In this document: positions 27,842 through 35,424 of the stretch, piece by piece | How the letters are laid out: the number at the start of each line of letters is the position of its first letter | Numbering within the stretch: position 1 is the stretch's first letter | Virus record (IMG/VR): IMGVR_UViG_3300042924_002579 | Location: 1-35,424 of that record | Reading direction: 5' to 3' (one strand) | Length of the DNA stretch: 35,424 nucleotides | From: a virus | Position numbers and translations under genes: made by a program | The notes under the pieces: generated by a model | What the model was told of the DNA's origin: nothing | The model's input: only the letters and a program-made list of their open reading frames with translations | Databases searched by the model: none

Positions 27842-30800
27842 CAGCGCAGCCCCACACGGGTACGGGTGGATGGGCTCTGCTGCAGCTTATCGAGCGTCAT
27901 CGTCATCCCACGCTTTGCACCATCGCGTGATGCAGCGCGCCGGGTTTCGGCCATGGCGGCCTCCAGCTGCTCGCGGCTCACGTACTCGACGCCGCCGATG
28001 TTGGTGGTCTGGAAGCTCATGTTGAGCACCGGGCTGGTGGCGCCCTGCGTCGGGCCGGCACCCATCACCTCGCGCATCTTGTCCTGCCCCTGCAACGCCA
28101 CGGGGATGCGGCGGCCATCGGGCAGCGGCACATAGGCCTCAGGCTTGCTGCCCTCGCCGTAGAGCGCCAGCTGGGGCCGGTTGGCGATGCCGCCCTGGCT
28201 GTAGCGCTTCAGCGGTGCCGGGCCGCTGGAGGTCATCACGCCGCCGTCAGCGAAGCCGCTGATCTTGGGCGCCACGTTGCCCGCTGCATCGGTGCCACCG
28301 CTAAACAAGCCCTTCAGCGCCTTGATCGCCGCCTCGATCACGAAAATCTGGAACAGCTGCTTGGCGATGTCCTTCAACACGCCGCTGGCGATCTCCTTCA
28401 GACTGGCGCCCCAGTCGTCGGTGCCAGACGCCAAGAGATCGAACACCTGTCCCAATCCGTTGCCGATGCTGCTGGCGAATGCGTCAATGGCTCGCCTGCG
28501 CTTCTCTTCCGCTTCTTGCAGAGATTCCAGCGCCAGCTGCTGAGCAAGGATCTCCTCGGTGATGCCCTTTTCGTTCATTTGGCGCGCGATCACCTCGGCG
28601 CGCAGGTCTTTCAGCTTCAGCCTTTGCTGCTCGGTGAGGTTTGTGCGTTGCAGCTCCTTGTCGAGCGCCTTCTCCAGCTCTTGCAAACGTCGCGCCTCGG
28701 AGGCGGCCGTATTCTCCGCATCCACGCGCTGCTGAGCTAGTTCAGGGCTGAGGCCGCTGCGCATCAGTTCGTACATGCGCTGCTGGTCCGCCAACTGCTG
28801 CTTGGCGGCGGTGTTGACCCCATTGAGGTCTTGCTTGTACTCGCCGAACTTCTGCAAATAGGCGTCGAAGAAGTCGTTAAATGCTTGTTGGTCGTTCAAC
28901 GCCTTCTCGGTGCCGATCGCGCCGCTGAGCTGCTGGCCAGCGCGCTGCAGGCCGCCCATCAGGCCCGCACTGTTGAAGCCAGACACGGCAGCACCGGGGC
29001 GGCCCGGCAGCATCGGAGCAGGAGGCGCACCAGCCTGCGCACGCATCGCGCCGGGCAGAAACTGCTTGTAGGCGCCGGATTTGAACACCGACCAAGCGCC
29101 GAAACCCTGGCTCTCGAACACCTTGCGCGCGGCGCTGGCGTTCACCGCTGGATCAAACAGCGCCTCGTTGCTGCCGATGCCGAAGGCACGGCGCCGCTCC
29201 GGTCCCATGCCGCCCAGCATGTTGACCTGCCACAAGCCGTAGCTGTTGTCGCCGGTACGCGGGTTGTTGTTGTGCGCAGCGCTGCGGCCGCCGCTCTCGG
29301 CCATGGCGATCGCCGCCATGATCGACGCATCTCGGTCGTTAAAGCCGGCCGCCAGCGCGAGCGCCTTCAGCTGCCCCACACTCAGCTGGCCGCGGCCCAC
29401 AGAGCCCGGCATCAGCCGGTTCGGCCCCAGTGCACCTGATGCACCACCACCGGCGCCGCCGAGCGTGTCGGCGGCATCCTGAGCGCCCTGGCGGATCTTC
29501 TCGGCGAGCTTCTCTCCTGCGTCCTGCAGGATGTTGCTCACCGAGCGCGCGTAGCCCTCTTGGATCTTGCCGATGCCTTCGGCCACGCTGGTCTTGAACT
29601 CTTCCAGCTGGCGCTGCAGCTGCACTTGGCGATCAGTGGCGTTCTGTTCGTTTTCGATCCGCCGCTCGCTGTAGCGCCTTGAGATCTCGCCGAGCTCACG
29701 CGCAGCATCGATTCCTTCGGTGCTTAGGCCTGCCGCACTCAGCCGCTGGCGCTCAACCTCAAGCGCCGCATCTTGCTCTTGTGCTGCAATCCGGCGGCGC
29801 ACATCGCCGATGCTGCGCTCAAGCTTGAGCCGCTCATCGCCGAGATCACGCTCGAGCTCGGCCGCGCGCTTGATCGTGTCGCGCTGGAAGTCAGCCAGCT
29901 GCTCGGCATTGCGCTGCGCGGCATCCGCCAGCTTGTCTTCCGCGTCCTTGCGGATCTTCAGCTCATCCTTCAGCGCTTCCTCGCGCGCGCGCTGGCGTGC
30001 AGCCTCACGCTCAGCTGCTGCCGCTTCACGGGCTTCGCGCTGGTCGGCGGTAAGGGCCTGCTGTTGGTCGCGCTTTTGATCGGCCGCCAGCAGCTCCTGA
30101 TAGATCTCCTGCTGACGCTTCAGGAAGAACTGGTTCTTGCCGCCAAGGTCGAAGCTGAAGGCTCCAAAGCGTTGATCGGTTTCTCGGGCCGCCTTCTGCT
30201 GTGCTTCAACACGAAGCTGAGCGCGGCGCCCGGCATCACCGTCGCCCGTGATCGAGCCCAGAATGTCCGTTGCATCGCGCAGCACGCCCGTGAAATTGCG
30301 CAGCAGAGCAACGGCTGTAGGGCCGAAGATACGGGACAAGGTTTTGCCCAGCTCTTCGCTCGCAACCTGAAAGTCCTTGATCGCCTGCTGGCCAGTGTTG
30401 AACTGCTGGTTCAGCTTGCCGAGCTGTGTGTCCTGCAGCTTGCCAAGCGCACGAAGCACGATGTCGCTCGTGATCTTGCCTTCTGATCCAAGCTTTTTCA
30501 GTTCGCCGATCGTGACGCCCATCTCGCGCGCGATCGCCTGCGCAGCCAGCGGTGCGTTCTCGCGGATGGATTGCAGGTCTTCACCCATCAGGGTGCCGGA
30601 CGCGAGGCCCTGCTTCAGCTGGATGAACGCGCCCTGCGTCTCTGCAACCGTGGCGCCGCTGTTACGCGCAGCAGCCGAGAAGCCGATGAAGGCCTTCTCA
30701 AGCTCTTGCACCGTGATGCCGGTGGGCCGCAGGCTGGCGTAAAGCGATGCGAAGCTGTCGGCCGCTTCCGTGTTGCTCAGGCGCAGTGTGCTGGCAATGC

Positions 30801-31326
30801 GCGCGACGGACTGTTGAACTTGGTTGTACTCGCCAAACTCGTCAGAGAGAGCCTTGATCCTGACCTGAGCGCTCTCCGCTGCCAGTCCAACACTCGCAAC
30901 GCCCGTCACAGCTTGCTGAGCGCTGCCGAGCGCGCTTGCCGCGATCGAGCCGGCTATGCCACCTGCGAAGCCCGCCAGCGCCGCTCCGCCACGGCTCAGG
31001 CCGCCGCCTTTCTCCGCGGTGCTCTGGAACTTCTTGAGGCGCTGCTCGACAGACTCGAGATCCTTGGTCAGCAGCTTGAACTTCCGGCTGCCAAACTCCG
31101 CCTGATCCCTCAAGGCCCGCAGCGCCACCGCGGTCTTCTGCAGCCCTGCGATGGTGTTGCCTGAGCTGCTGCCCAGCGCCTTGGTGGCCGTGTAGAGGTT
31201 GTCGAGCGAACGCTTGCTCACGTTGCTCTGCTGCGTCAGCCCTTGCAGGCTGCGCTTCAGCTGGTCGAGCCCCTGCCCTTCCAGCTTCGCCGTGAACTTG
31301 ATGGCGGTATCGAGGGACATTGCCAC
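27841..31326 (-). CDS. Tape measure protein with lytic transglycosylase domain
   Basis: This 1161-residue tape measure sets the tail length and leaves the capsid with the DNA. The N-terminal 250 residues hold the usual tape-measure domain (AQVRIKALSDEFGEYNQVQ, GEDLQSIRENAPLAAQAIA). Helical coiled coils fill the middle. A lysozyme/SLT-like domain lies at about residues 650-760 with the catalytic glutamate near 675 in MAESGGRS, then YGLWQVNMLG. A hydrophobic segment is near 980 (LFQIFVIEAAIKALKGLF). The C-terminus has ADGGVMTSSGPAPL. The domain should open the wall at DNA entry. Confidence 0.93.
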   Translation of the reverse strand: MAMSLDTAIKFTAKLEGQGLDQLKRSLQGLTQQSNVSKRSLDNLYTATKALGSSSGNTIAGLQKTAVALRALRDQAEFGSRKFKLLTKDLESVEQRLKKFQSTAEKGGGLSRGGAALAGFAGGIAGSIAASALGSAQQAVTGVASVGLAAESAQVRIKALSDEFGEYNQVQQSVARIASTLRLSNTEAADSFASLYASLRPTGITVQELEKAFIGFSAAARNSGATVAETQGAFIQLKQGLASGTLMGEDLQSIRENAPLAAQAIAREMGVTIGELKKLGSEGKITSDIVLRALGKLQDTQLGKLNQQFNTGQQAIKDFQVASEELGKTLSRIFGPTAVALLRNFTGVLRDATDILGSITGDGDAGRRAQLRVEAQQKAARETDQRFGAFSFDLGGKNQFFLKRQQEIYQELLAADQKRDQQQALTADQREAREAAAAEREAARQRAREEALKDELKIRKDAEDKLADAAQRNAEQLADFQRDTIKRAAELERDLGDERLKLERSIGDVRRRIAAQEQDAALEVERQRLSAAGLSTEGIDAARELGEISRRYSERRIENEQNATDRQVQLQRQLEEFKTSVAEGIGKIQEGYARSVSNILQDAGEKLAEKIRQGAQDAADTLGGAGGGASGALGPNRLMPGSVGRGQLSVGQLKALALAAGFNDRDASIMAAIAMAESGGRSAAHNNNPRTGDNSYGLWQVNMLGGMGPERRRAFGIGSNEALFDPAVNASAARKVFESQGFGAWSVFKSGAYKQFLPGAMRAQAGAPPAPMLPGRPGAAVSGFNSAGLMGGLQRAGQQLSGAIGTEKALNDQQAFNDFFDAYLQKFGEYKQDLNGVNTAAKQQLADQQRMYELMRSGLSPELAQQRVDAENTAASEARRLQELEKALDKELQRTNLTEQQRLKLKDLRAEVIARQMNEKGITEEILAQQLALESLQEAEEKRRRAIDAFASSIGNGLGQVFDLLASGTDDWGASLKEIASGVLKDIAKQLFQIFVIEAAIKALKGLFSGGTDAAGNVAPKISGFADGGVMTSSGPAPLKRYSQGGIANRPQLALYGEGSKPEAYVPLPDGRRIPVALQGQDKMREVMGAGPTQGATSPVLNMSFQTTNIGGVEYVSREQLEAAMAETRRAASRDGAKRGMTMTLDKLQQSPSTRTRVGLR

Positions 31327-31330
31327 CGGC

Positions 31331-31995
31331 TCAGTCCTCCTTCGCCATCGCCGTCAGTGCCGCGCCTTCCATGACCTGCAGATCCTCCAGGAGGGAGCGC
31401 GGCTCCTTCACTTCGTACAGTCTAAAGAGCCACTCCAGAGCTCCGTAGTCGAGCCCGATCGGCCCACCCATTGATGTGCGCCACTGCGTCGAGATGCGCA
31501 GGAACATCACCACTGCATCCCAGTTTTCAGGCCACACCTCGAAATTTTGAGGTGCAGGCTCCTCCATGATCACGCCAAACGCTGCGGCATCGTCATCGAG
31601 CTGCTTGCCTGAATCACCGCCGCCGCCGGCCCAGTGCTCGGCGGCCTCGGTCAGTTTTTTCGTTTGCCCTTCGCCAGGCTCTCAAGCCACGCCGTCACCA
31701 CGGCCGCGGCGACCAGCGGCACGTTCAGCAGATCGGCCTTCGCCTTCTCGCTGAAGCGCACCTCCTCGCCCTTAGCGTCCTGAATGCCTTTCCAGCCGGT
31801 CAGCACCTCGGCGCACAGCTCGTCATCGTTGAGCTCACCGGCCTGAATCAGATCCCAGATCTCGCGGATCCGGGTCTGAGGCAGGCGCTTGAACACTGCA
31901 TCGAAAGATTGTTTCTCGAACCGGCCACCATCGATGGGGAATTCGACAGTGACCGGCCAGCTGTAGCTCTCAGTTTGAGCGAGAACAAAAGCCAT
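31331..31995 (-). CDS. Tail chaperone G-T fusion made by -1 frameshift
   Basis: The downstream frame, 31331-31573 on its own, has only a GTG start but is open without a stop back to the AAAAAAC heptamer at 31654-31660. After a -1 slip the G frame continues as LTEAAEHWAGGGGDSGKQL and then the T part (EEPAPQNFEVWPENWDAVVMF). The fusion would be about 221 residues: 114 from G plus 107. In lambda-like phages the shorter G protein and a rarer G-T fusion coat the tape measure during tail assembly. The order and sizes match that system. Confidence 0.85.
31651..31995 (-). CDS. Tail assembly chaperone G
   Basis: The protein has 114 residues: MAFVLAQTESYSWPVTVEFP, then GRFEKQSFDAVFKRLPQTRI and GELNDDELCAEVLTGWKGI, with a C-terminus WLESLAKGKRKN. 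It is the abundant product of the chaperone pair. The stop TGA follows AAC directly after the slippery heptamer. Typical G proteins have a Tail_TTAP/Phage_TAC fold with 'F..vF.RL', as seen here. It lies between the major tail protein and the tape measure. Confidence 0.85.
   Translation of the reverse strand: MAFVLAQTESYSWPVTVEFPIDGGRFEKQSFDAVFKRLPQTRIREIWDLIQAGELNDDELCAEVLTGWKGIQDAKGEEVRFSEKAKADLLNVPLVAAAVVTAWLESLAKGKRKN
31654..31660 (-). promoter_or_regulatory. Slippery heptamer AAAAAAC for -1 frameshift
   Basis: In the G frame the codons read cgA-AAA-AAC-TGA, so the heptamer is in exact phase for tandem -1 slippage. Eight nucleotides downstream GCCGCC can pair with GGCGGC across a 12-nt loop, giving the downstream stem that usually enhances shifting. 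Coordinates are for the plus strand, which reads GTTTTTT. Confidence 0.85.
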
Positions 31996-32011
31996 GCAGT
32001 AGCTCCTTTGA

Positions 32012-32944
32012 TCAGGTGAAGGCGAGGCTGAACTCGTTGTTGCCGGCGGTGGTGGGCAGTGCCACGTAGGGCACCTGCAGCATCTGGATGCCGTCTTGGT
32101 CGGTGTAGGACGGCTGAGTCACGTCAACCTGTGACGCTGTGAAGGTTACCCGGTTGCCGGCAGTTGTGCCGTGCAGAAAGGTCAGGTTGCCGGTGGTGCT
32201 GCCGAGCGCCAGCGTGAAGAAGTCCTTCGTGGCGATGGTGGGCGCCTCGATCGACACATCACCAGCAGGCGCGCGGTTGGTGATGATCACCTCCTTGGTG
32301 CAGCCGATCAGCTCGCGGTAGATGATCTCATTGGCGAGGTTGAAGCTCACCGAATTGAGACAGCCGGAATAGGAGAAGAACTGGAAGGCGGACGTGTTGC
32401 CCTCCTTGAAGATCAGCGGAGTCGCCTGGTTGCTGTAGGTGACTGCAGGCTGCGCCGTATCGGTCGGCGCGTTGTAGATGCCGGTCATCTCGAACTGCAG
32501 GGTCGGGATCTGCCCGAGCTCGCAGTTCATCGTCACAGTGCCGCGGGCGCCGGTCAGCTTGTGCTGCACGCCGTCCACGTTGTAGACGATCGTGCAGGAG
32601 CTGAAGCTGGCGCTCACGGGCGCATAGGTGACGCTCGTGCTGGCCACGATGGTGGCCGACATCCCGCAGGCCTTCAGCAGTGCGTCGTAGCGGGGTGCAG
32701 TGCCAGCGGTGCCGGAACCGGCCAGCTCAACCTCGAAGCTGCAGAGCACACGAGAGTTGGCCAGCAGCTGGTCGCTGTTGCCGAGATAGGGGCGGATCAG
32801 GTCGCGGCTGACCACATCCGACTCGAGAGGCGTCACCTCAAGCGAACGCACCAGCACGGCATCAGTGCCGGCCGGTGTCGAATCGGTCCCGTAGGTGGAT
32901 TCAGTCTTCGCCAGGATCAGGCGTTTGCGGCTCAGGAGCGGCAT
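32012..32944 (-). CDS. Major tail (tube) protein
   Basis: This 310-residue protein begins MPLLSRKRLILAKTESTYGT, and features include DAVLVRSLEVTPLESDVVSR, VLCSFEVELAGSGTAGTAPRYD and GARGTVTMNCELGQIPTLQF. These are typical of the tube protein of siphophages ('k.E.tyGtd..p...dAv', 'L.E.el..iptl.f..tG'). The position between the tail terminator and chaperones supports the call. Its first codons overlap the end of the small gene at 32901. Confidence 0.86.
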   Translation of the reverse strand: MPLLSRKRLILAKTESTYGTDSTPAGTDAVLVRSLEVTPLESDVVSRDLIRPYLGNSDQLLANSRVLCSFEVELAGSGTAGTAPRYDALLKACGMSATIVASTSVTYAPVSASFSSCTIVYNVDGVQHKLTGARGTVTMNCELGQIPTLQFEMTGIYNAPTDTAQPAVTYSNQATPLIFKEGNTSAFQFFSYSGCLNSVSFNLANEIIYRELIGCTKEVIITNRAPAGDVSIEAPTIATKDFFTLALGSTTGNLTFLHGTTAGNRVTFTASQVDVTQPSYTDQDGIQMLQVPYVALPTTAGNNEFSLAFT

Positions 32945-33074
32945 TGCTCTCTACCTCGTCAGGTTGGGAGGGTTGGGCCGGCTCCGTCCGCTCGATGAGC
33001 TTCCGCTTGCCGGTTTTGGGATCGGCTAGGTAAGTCCCGCCCTGACCCCAGTGTTCATCCACCATCGTAGCCAT
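32901..33074 (-). CDS. 57-residue small protein overlapping the tail tube gene
   Basis: This short gene starts at the ATG at 33074 in a TGATG overlap with the tail-terminator stop, and ends inside the major tail protein gene with a 44-nt overlap in another frame. The product reads MATMVDEHWGQGGTYLADPK, then TGKRKLIERTEP, and a proline-, glutamate- and glutamine-rich tail. There is no family, but the first 30 residues look folded. Tight coupling supports a real gene. Confidence 0.6.
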   Translation of the reverse strand: MATMVDEHWGQGGTYLADPKTGKRKLIERTEPAQPSQPDEVESNAAPEPQTPDPGED

Positions 33075-33499
33075 CACACACTCGCGAGGTTTGCGACCGC
33101 CGTGCGGTACAAGACACGATAGTCACACTGGATTTCACCAGCAGCGCCATCAGCTTCGGCGAAGTTGAACGTCACGCTGATCGGTTGAATGTCGATCGCA
33201 TAACCGCCGAGCGTCAGATCAGCCATCAGCCGTGAATGGAGGCTTTCGACAATCGGATCAGCGATCTGATCAGGAATCACGCCGCGCACGATCACGGTCA
33301 CGCGCACCGTCATGCTCCAGTCGAGCGTCGGCAGCGCCGTGTTCTGCGCCGCGTTGTCGCTCAGCGGCTCGACCACGATCGCCGGGCTCTCGGCCCTGCT
33401 GATGGGCTCCACGCGGCTGCGGTAGATCCGCGTGCCCACCTGCGTGGTGCCGGTGAGCGCTGTTCTGATCGCGGCCAGAATCCGTTCGCGTCTGGTCAT
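33074..33499 (-). CDS. Tail terminator (gpU-like)
   Basis: This 141-residue protein starts MTRRERILAAIRTALTGTTQ, continues IYRSRVEPISRAESPAIVVEP and WSMTVRVTVIVRGVIPDQIA, and ends with VTFNFAEADGAAGEIQCDYRVLYR. This is the pattern of minor tail protein U or tail terminators, which form a ring that stops tube growth. It lies in the expected place between the connector protein and the tail tube. Confidence 0.78.
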   Translation of the reverse strand: MTRRERILAAIRTALTGTTQVGTRIYRSRVEPISRAESPAIVVEPLSDNAAQNTALPTLDWSMTVRVTVIVRGVIPDQIADPIVESLHSRLMADLTLGGYAIDIQPISVTFNFAEADGAAGEIQCDYRVLYRTAVANLASV

Positions 33500-33501
33500 G
33501 G

Positions 33502-33936
33502 CTAGAAGGTGCCCTCATCGATGGAGCTGGCATCCACCCAAACTGTGCCATCGTTGACCAGCACATCACCGGCCTGCGCGTTGGTGATGTTCACGTCGTT
33601 GAGGTCCGACAGGTTGAAGTCTGTCTTCGGCTGGCCGCCTGGCGCCTGCTGGCCTTGCGTCAGGTTCGTGAGACCGATTTCAACAAACGCGCCATCGTCC
33701 AGCTTGCGCACTTCGCGCACCATGTAGTTCACGCCGGCCACCGTGATGCCGTCGCCGTAGTAGAGGCCGCCGAAATCAGCCGCACGGGCCGTCAGCGTGT
33801 AGTCGGTGCTCAGCACCATGTCGCCGGAGATGATCTGGCTCGGCATGTCGAGAATGCCGAGCGCAGTCACGGCGCCAGCCGTGCAGCTGACACCGAAATC
33901 ATCGAGGAAGACGTTCAGATCTTCACTCAGCGCCAT
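33502..33936 (-). CDS. Head-tail joining protein with fibre-like C-terminal tag
   Basis: The product is 144 residues from the ATG at 33936. Residues 1-95 (DLNVFLDDFGVSCTAG, GILDMPSQIISGDMVLST, YYGDGITVAGVNYMVREVRK) match phage head-tail joining (FII-like) proteins. The rest, TDFNLSDLNDVNITNAQAGD then VLVNDGTVWVDAS, resembles a tail-fibre repeat motif ('DL.DVn...a..GdvLv.dG..W'). A longer upstream frame with serine/arginine runs is rejected. The tag may decorate the neck. Confidence 0.72.
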   Translation of the reverse strand: MALSEDLNVFLDDFGVSCTAGAVTALGILDMPSQIISGDMVLSTDYTLTARAADFGGLYYGDGITVAGVNYMVREVRKLDDGAFVEIGLTNLTQGQQAPGGQPKTDFNLSDLNDVNITNAQAGDVLVNDGTVWVDASSIDEGTF

Positions 33937-34105
33937 CGGCCTTGACCTTGCGTGCAGGCTTCGCCTTGGGCTCCTCAGCAGGTGCCGTGACCGCGCGACC
34001 AACGCGCAGCAGCTCGGCAGCCACCTCGGCATCCAGCTCGTAGACCTTGCCGGCCTCGAGGAACTGACCCCGAGCGGCGCAGTCGATCGTGATGAGAACC
34101 TTCAT
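33923..34105 (-). CDS. 60-residue head-associated protein
   Basis: The product begins MKVLITIDCAARGQFLEAGK and VYELDAEVAAELLRVGRAVT, and ends with a charged KAKPARKVKADGAE tail. The small beta-strand/helix start with a lysine/alanine tail resembles small head-completion or scaffolding-like proteins that follow capsid genes. It overlaps the joining protein by 14 nt. Function is not known. Confidence 0.6.
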   Translation of the reverse strand: MKVLITIDCAARGQFLEAGKVYELDAEVAAELLRVGRAVTAPAEEPKAKPARKVKADGAE

Positions 34106-34110
34106 CGAAA

Positions 34111-34137
34111 CAAAAAGGGGGCCGGTTGCCCGGCCCC
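34111..34137 (-). terminator. Terminator after the capsid gene
   Basis: On the minus strand, GGGGCCGG (34130-34137) and CCGGCCCC (34118-34125) form an 8-bp stem with a 4-nt loop, followed by CCTTTTTG. This is a textbook intrinsic terminator just after the capsid stop. Partial readthrough would give more capsid than tail protein, which suits virion needs. Confidence 0.85.
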
Positions 34138-34145
34138 GTCTCCTA

Positions 34146-35424
34146 TCAGGTGGTGATGTCGAGGATCGCGGCGAAGCTCTTGGGATCGCGCACGGCCACG
34201 TCGTAGGTGACGATGCCGCGAACGCTGGTCAGAGCCTTGGCGAAGTCATCGCTCTCCTCGCCCACAGTGATCTCGAGGCCGTTGCCCCAGAAGCCCACCA
34301 TGGCCTGGCTGAAGTCACCCATCACCAGAGCGGAGCAGACGCCGCTGCTGGAGCCCTTGGTGAGGGTGCTGGGCACCTGGTTGGTCAGGGCCAGGGGGTA
34401 GCCGTTCAGGTTCGCGGGGGTAGGACCGCGGCCGATGGCGTTCAGCTGGTCGTTCACCAAGAAGGGGCCGTCACCGGTGGTGGAACCACCAGCGCGCAGC
34501 TTCTTCAGGGCAGCAGAGACCTTGTAGTTGGTGAGGTAGGCCACGTTCGAGGCGTTCACCACACCGTTGGCCTGCATCACGGCGGACTCAAGGTCCACCA
34601 CCTTCTCAACGGTGATCGCGCCACCGTTGGTGCCCATGGCCACCGAGCCGATGCCGGAGGTCTGCATGATGCCGGTGGGCTGGCCGGAAGAACCGGAGCC
34701 GTTGAGGATGCCGAGATCGATGGCAAGGTTGATGCCATCTGTCAGGTCACGGCGCACCAGATCCTCGATGCCAGGGGTGCCCTGCAGCAGGGTCTGGCGG
34801 CTGTACTTGGACAGCGCGGCCAGGTTCTTGGGCGCCATCGTCACCTGATCGAAGGTGGACTCCGACTGAGTGATCGCGGTGGTCTGGGTGCTCAGGTAGT
34901 AGGTCGAGGCAACACCAGAGCGGCGGGGGATCGCCACGTTGCCGACCAGGCCAGGCATGGTGCGCACGCCCAGCTGCAGCATCAGGGCGTTGTTCCGCAG
35001 GAACTCGATGAAGTCATCGGCCAGCAGATCGGTGGCCACCAGGTTGCCGCCGGTGGTGGCACCGGAGGTCACGTAGGTGGCGCGCTGATTCAGAGCAGCG
35101 AAGGGAACGAAGAAGGAGCGCTCGGTGGTCTTGGCGATGCCGGACTTCTCCACTTCACGGGAGAGCTCGCGCACCAGACCAGCCTCGCGGCTCGACCAGT
35201 CGCCGGTGAGCATCGCGCGGATGCCAGCGGTCAGGCTGTAGGAGGCACGCTCCTGAGCAGCCATCTCAACGGGTGCCACGGTCTCGACGGGCTTGGCGCC
35301 AATCTTCTCGAGCACAGCAGCGCGAGCCTCGTCGAGGCTGCGGCCACCCTCGATCAGCTGGCGGCCGAGATCAGCCATGCCGTGCTTCTCAGTCAGGGCA
35401 GTGATGCCGGCAATGCGGGCGCGC
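34146..35424 (-). CDS. Major capsid protein (HK97 fold), 5' end cut
   Basis: The frame stays open past the first ATG at 35378 to the window end, so the gene is partial or its start lies outside. The part before that ATG (RARIAGITALTEKHG) and after it (GRQLIEGGRSLDEARAAVLEKI) resembles the linker joining a prohead protease to the capsid protein in fusion-type phages. The main body shows TAGIRAMLTGDWSSREAGL, then LLADDFIEFLRNNALMLQLG, LSKYSRQTLLQGTPGIEDLV and LNGSGSSGQPTGIM, all typical of HK97-like capsid proteins. Confidence 0.92.
   Translation of the reverse strand, partial: RARIAGITALTEKHGMADLGRQLIEGGRSLDEARAAVLEKIGAKPVETVAPVEMAAQERASYSLTAGIRAMLTGDWSSREAGLVRELSREVEKSGIAKTTERSFFVPFAALNQRATYVTSGATTGGNLVATDLLADDFIEFLRNNALMLQLGVRTMPGLVGNVAIPRRSGVASTYYLSTQTTAITQSESTFDQVTMAPKNLAALSKYSRQTLLQGTPGIEDLVRRDLTDGINLAIDLGILNGSGSSGQPTGIMQTSGIGSVAMGTNGGAITVEKVVDLESAVMQANGVVNASNVAYLTNYKVSAALKKLRAGGSTTGDGPFLVNDQLNAIGRGPTPANLNGYPLALTNQVPSTLTKGSSSGVCSALVMGDFSQAMVGFWGNGLEITVGEESDDFAKALTSVRGIVTYDVAVRDPKSFAAILDITT

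Noticed and set aside
31331-31573. Independent chaperone gene with its own start
   Set aside because: It has only a GTG start; the frame is open back to a phased slippery heptamer, so expression as a fusion is more likely.

Overview
The window looks like about 35 kb of a temperate tailed phage genome, probably a siphovirus-like phage of a unicellular cyanobacterium (Synechococcus/Cyanobium type). Evidence for a phage: an HK97-type major capsid protein, a tail module with a tape-measure gene and a frameshifted tail chaperone pair, a lysis cassette, a RecE/RecT-type recombination operon, a primase-helicase and a tyrosine integrase. Evidence for a cyanobacterial host is softer: high GC, at least seven copies of the HIP1 octamer GCGATCGC, and several small genes that resemble ones I remember from cyanophages. 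The host assignment is inference.

Layout. (1) 1-878: end of a leftward transcription unit with a minor structural protein. (2) 879-1230: a candidate iteron origin with TGTAACG repeats around an AT-rich and GA/GT-rich core. (3) 1204-5902: a leftward replication operon (helicase, VRR nuclease, ribbon-helix-helix protein, unknown protein, primase-helicase), nearly every gene overlapping the next. (4) 5903-5997: divergent control region with a dyad. (5) 5998-8257: rightward recombination operon (PD-(D/E)XK nuclease, membrane peptide, RecT, HTH protein, SSB-like protein). (6) 8254-12829: accessory small-gene region. A string of thirteen tiny rightward genes with overlapping stops and starts includes a membrane-anchored HTH protein, an RlpA-like secreted protein and a DUF3310 protein. 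A leftward HNH gene and a small gene lie beside it, and two copies of one promoter-like element are present. (7) 12818-13087: attP, with a tRNA-Phe 3' half as core flanked by arm-type repeats, then the integrase.

(8) 14252-35424 is one long leftward late region. Read in transcription order from the right it holds the capsid protein, a terminator, head completion and connector proteins, tail terminator, major tail protein, G/G-T chaperones, tape measure, minor tail proteins, tail tip, two tail-tube-like proteins, two fibres (the second with an S74 chaperone), small proteins, two membrane proteins, endolysin, dCTP deaminase-like protein and a homing HNH endonuclease.

Phage genes lie on both sides of the attachment core, and arm repeats flank it on both sides, so this is attP rather than a prophage boundary. 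The sequence therefore appears to come from a free or circular phage form. Terminase, portal and protease are not in the window and should lie beyond its ends. No clear CI-type repressor is visible.
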